Source: CAZAIO01 sp964485235 (GTDB taxonomy: Bacteria > Chloroflexota > Dehalococcoidia > GIF9 > UBA5629). Taken from it: a stretch of 24,075 nucleotides of DNA. The translations under genes were made by a program, and so were the position numbers. Below are positions 23,165 to 24,075 of this stretch, in pieces. Position 1 is the stretch's first letter, and the number at the start of each line of letters is the position of its first letter. The stretch is from positions 1 through 24,075 of the forward strand of contig CAZAIO010000029.1 in NCBI GenBank assembly GCA_964485235.1. The letters are read 5' to 3'. The notes below the pieces were generated by a model. That model was given only the letters and a program-made list of their open reading frames with translations, was not told where the DNA came from and did no database searches.

Positions 23165-23506
23165 CCCTATAAGTATTATTCAAAATCGATTACCGTTATA
23201 GAATATTCAATTAAAAACACATCACGGCTTATATTCACGAATAATATCGACAGCTTTTTGTCCCTGTTCTCCCGTCTGATTCAGATAGTCGTCAAGAAGA
23301 GGACCGGTCTACATGAAAAATCCGGTATAAAAATATATTTCAGACTTGCAGAAATAACGAGTATAAGCGGACTGACACGGGAAACGACAGCGAGGATCAC
23401 AAGCCATTTAAGAAAAGACGGTATCCTGGAATCAAATCACGACGGTATAAAAATAGTAGATATAGATAAACTCAAGAAACTGAAAAAATACTATCCCATA
23501 CTGTGA
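23165..23506 (+). pseudogene. Crp/Fnr-type HTH domain without sensor domain (truncated regulator)
   Basis: The C-terminal part is a recognisable Crp/Fnr winged HTH. It reads 'FRLAEITSISGLTRETTAR', followed by 'ITSHLRKDGILES' and 'GIKIVDIDKLKKL'. The frame is open from 23165. The best in-frame start, TTG 23258, gives 82 residues but has no Shine-Dalgarno. The ~120-residue cyclic-nucleotide-like sensor domain that precedes this HTH in full proteins cannot fit, because only about 100 bp separates the open frame from the divergent PrpD-like gene. The frame immediately before the HTH ('FLSLFSRLIQIVVKK') resembles the end of the dimerisation helix. It is therefore more probably a 5'-deleted gene than a free-standing regulator. 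It could once have governed the neighbouring genes. Confidence 0.6.
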
Positions 23507-23538
23507 GTTGCTTTTATAATGCGTAATGGTGATTTGAT

Positions 23539-23583
23539 TGGAGCCAGTGATGAGATTCGAACTCGCGACCGGCGATTTACGAA
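23539..23583 (-). other. 3' half of a tRNA-Thr(CGT), probable integration (att) scar
   Basis: Read on the minus strand, it has the anticodon loop TTCGTAA (anticodon CGU, Thr), the 3' side of the anticodon stem, a variable loop, a T-arm with TTCGAAT loop, the acceptor strand CACTGGC, the discriminator T and an encoded CCA. The 5' half is absent: upstream bases do not pair with the anticodon stem or the acceptor. A sharply truncated tRNA 3' end is the classic footprint left by integrases that target tRNA genes. Orientation predicts that the element lies to the right and host DNA to the left (inference). The T-stem has one C-A mismatch, suggesting some decay. Confidence 0.72.
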
Positions 23584-23819
23584 TTCTGAGAACGAGCTGA
23601 AACACGATGACACCACATAGAAAATGATGCTGCGCTGGTCAATGAGCAAATGTCATTTCGTATCTGTGGTGATGTTGGCTGACGGGGGCTGAAAAAAAGT
23701 TCGTTAGCAAAATGTTAGCAAAAACGTTAGCAGAAATAGAATAGATTGGGCAACTGATTTTAATAAGCCGACCTTCTTTTTTACAGGATAATCGATGCAA
23801 TCATTTGGTCTGTAATGAT
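23584..23819. other. Gene-free stretch next to the tRNA scar
   Basis: Apart from the GTTAGCA repeats, I find no gene, RNA or clear terminator here. Translation in six frames is interrupted throughout. It is consistent with the end of an integrated element or its decayed remains. Confidence 0.4.
23703..23732. repeat. Three GTTAGCA direct repeats at helical spacing
   Basis: GTTAGCA occurs at 23703-23709, 23714-23720 and 23726-23732, each separated by 11 or 12 bp start to start, close to one helical turn. It lies 120 bp beyond the tRNA fragment on the predicted element side. Repeats of this kind next to an attachment site can be integrase arm-binding sites; this role is inferred. They also lie in a short open stretch (end TAG) that could be the tail of a lost gene. 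Confidence 0.55.
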
Positions 23820-24075
23820 TTATTGAAGTGATCGAATAAAATCTCGGAACGTCCGATGGACATAGTTCCGGAAGGTATCAATAGGCATATCCCCGGTATA
23901 TTGCGACGCTACCAGAGCAGGACCTTTCGCACCTGATTCAGGGAAGTAATGGCTGAGATTTCGTTTTAAGCTGCTAAACCACCTGGGAACATACTTCGAA
24001 CTTAAAGAGCGTATTTCTGCAGGGATTGAATCCCGTAATTCTTTACAGGAATCCAGTAGATTAAATATGTAATAG
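23820..24075 (-). CDS. Unknown protein, C-terminal 84 residues (5' end outside window)
   Basis: An open frame on the minus strand runs from the right window edge to a TAA at 23820-23822, giving 84 residues without an in-frame start near the edge. The protein therefore begins outside the window. The visible end is basic and aromatic-rich, with 'YVPRWFSSLKRNLSHYF', then 'SQYTGDMPIDTFRNYVHR', and ends 'FIRSLQ'. I do not recognise a family. No metal, nucleotide or catalytic motif is evident. Its place beyond the tRNA scar suggests it belongs to the integrated element. Confidence 0.5.
   Translation of the reverse strand, partial: YYIFNLLDSCKELRDSIPAEIRSLSSKYVPRWFSSLKRNLSHYFPESGAKGPALVASQYTGDMPIDTFRNYVHRTFRDFIRSLQ

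Noticed and set aside
23539..23583. tmRNA (ssrA) 3' end as the source of the att-like fragment
   Set aside because: The anticodon-loop geometry TTCGTAA with correct spacing to the T-arm fits tRNA-Thr(CGT) much better than the tmRNA 3' domain.
1..24075. CRISPR array, insertion sequence or rRNA
   Set aside because: No regularly spaced repeats, transposase-like ORF with terminal inverted repeats, or rRNA-like sequence was found.

Overview
The window is about 24 kb of anaerobe-type catabolic DNA of moderate G+C. It holds two complete branched-chain-amino-acid-type (HAAT/Liv) ABC importers. Between them lies a long forward gene set: a short-chain dehydrogenase (SDR), a hydantoinase/oxoprolinase A+B pair, and four genes of the 2-hydroxyacyl-CoA dehydratase / benzoyl-CoA reductase (HgdB/BcrB-C) family. 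A DUF6282-type amidohydrolase and an MmgE/PrpD-family protein are encoded on the opposite strand. HgdB-family enzymes are oxygen-sensitive Fe-S proteins, so the host is very probably a strict anaerobe. A Chloroflexota (Dehalococcoidia-like), syntrophic/sulfate-reducing or clostridial host would all fit. I cannot choose between them from sequence alone.

Layout. 1-4139 (+): first importer, in the order binding protein (5' end outside the window), LivH, LivM, LivG, LivF. 4217-5083 (-): DUF6282-like hydrolase. 5084-5856: gene-free, AT-rich divergent regulatory region with three perfect 20-bp tandem repeats. 5857-16417 (+): probable operon of SDR, hyuA, hyuB, three tandem ~463-residue HgdB-like paralogues and a shorter fourth family member. 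16418-16731: leader with an inverted repeat and a good sigma70-type promoter. 16732-21550 (+): second importer (lipoprotein binding protein, LivH, LivM, LivG, LivF). 21658-23067 (-): MmgE/PrpD protein. 23165-23506 (+): Crp/Fnr-type HTH lacking its sensor domain. 23539-23583 (-): 3' half of a tRNA-Thr(CGT), read as an integration scar, followed by GTTAGCA direct repeats and the C-terminal end of an unknown ORF running off the right edge.

How it may work (inference). The importers would bring in a small organic acid, amide or ring compound. SDR, HyuAB (ATP-dependent cyclic-amide hydrolysis or carboxylation in known relatives), the hydrolase and the PrpD-like enzyme would process it. The HgdB-like set would carry out a low-potential reductive or dehydrating step. 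No CoA ligase, ferredoxin or intact HgdC/BcrA-D-type activating ATPase is present in the window. A roughly 32-codon stretch just before the fourth HgdB-family gene resembles the N-terminus of such an activator, and may be a relic.

The most unusual points are as follows. The three long HgdB-like paralogues all keep candidate cluster cysteines at the same positions (C141, C169, C403/C407), while the fourth protein has replaced every one of them. Each importer carries a different 17-bp perfect hairpin at the same place, between the binding-protein gene and livH. LivG of the first importer has a degenerate ABC signature motif. An integration scar lies at the right-hand end.
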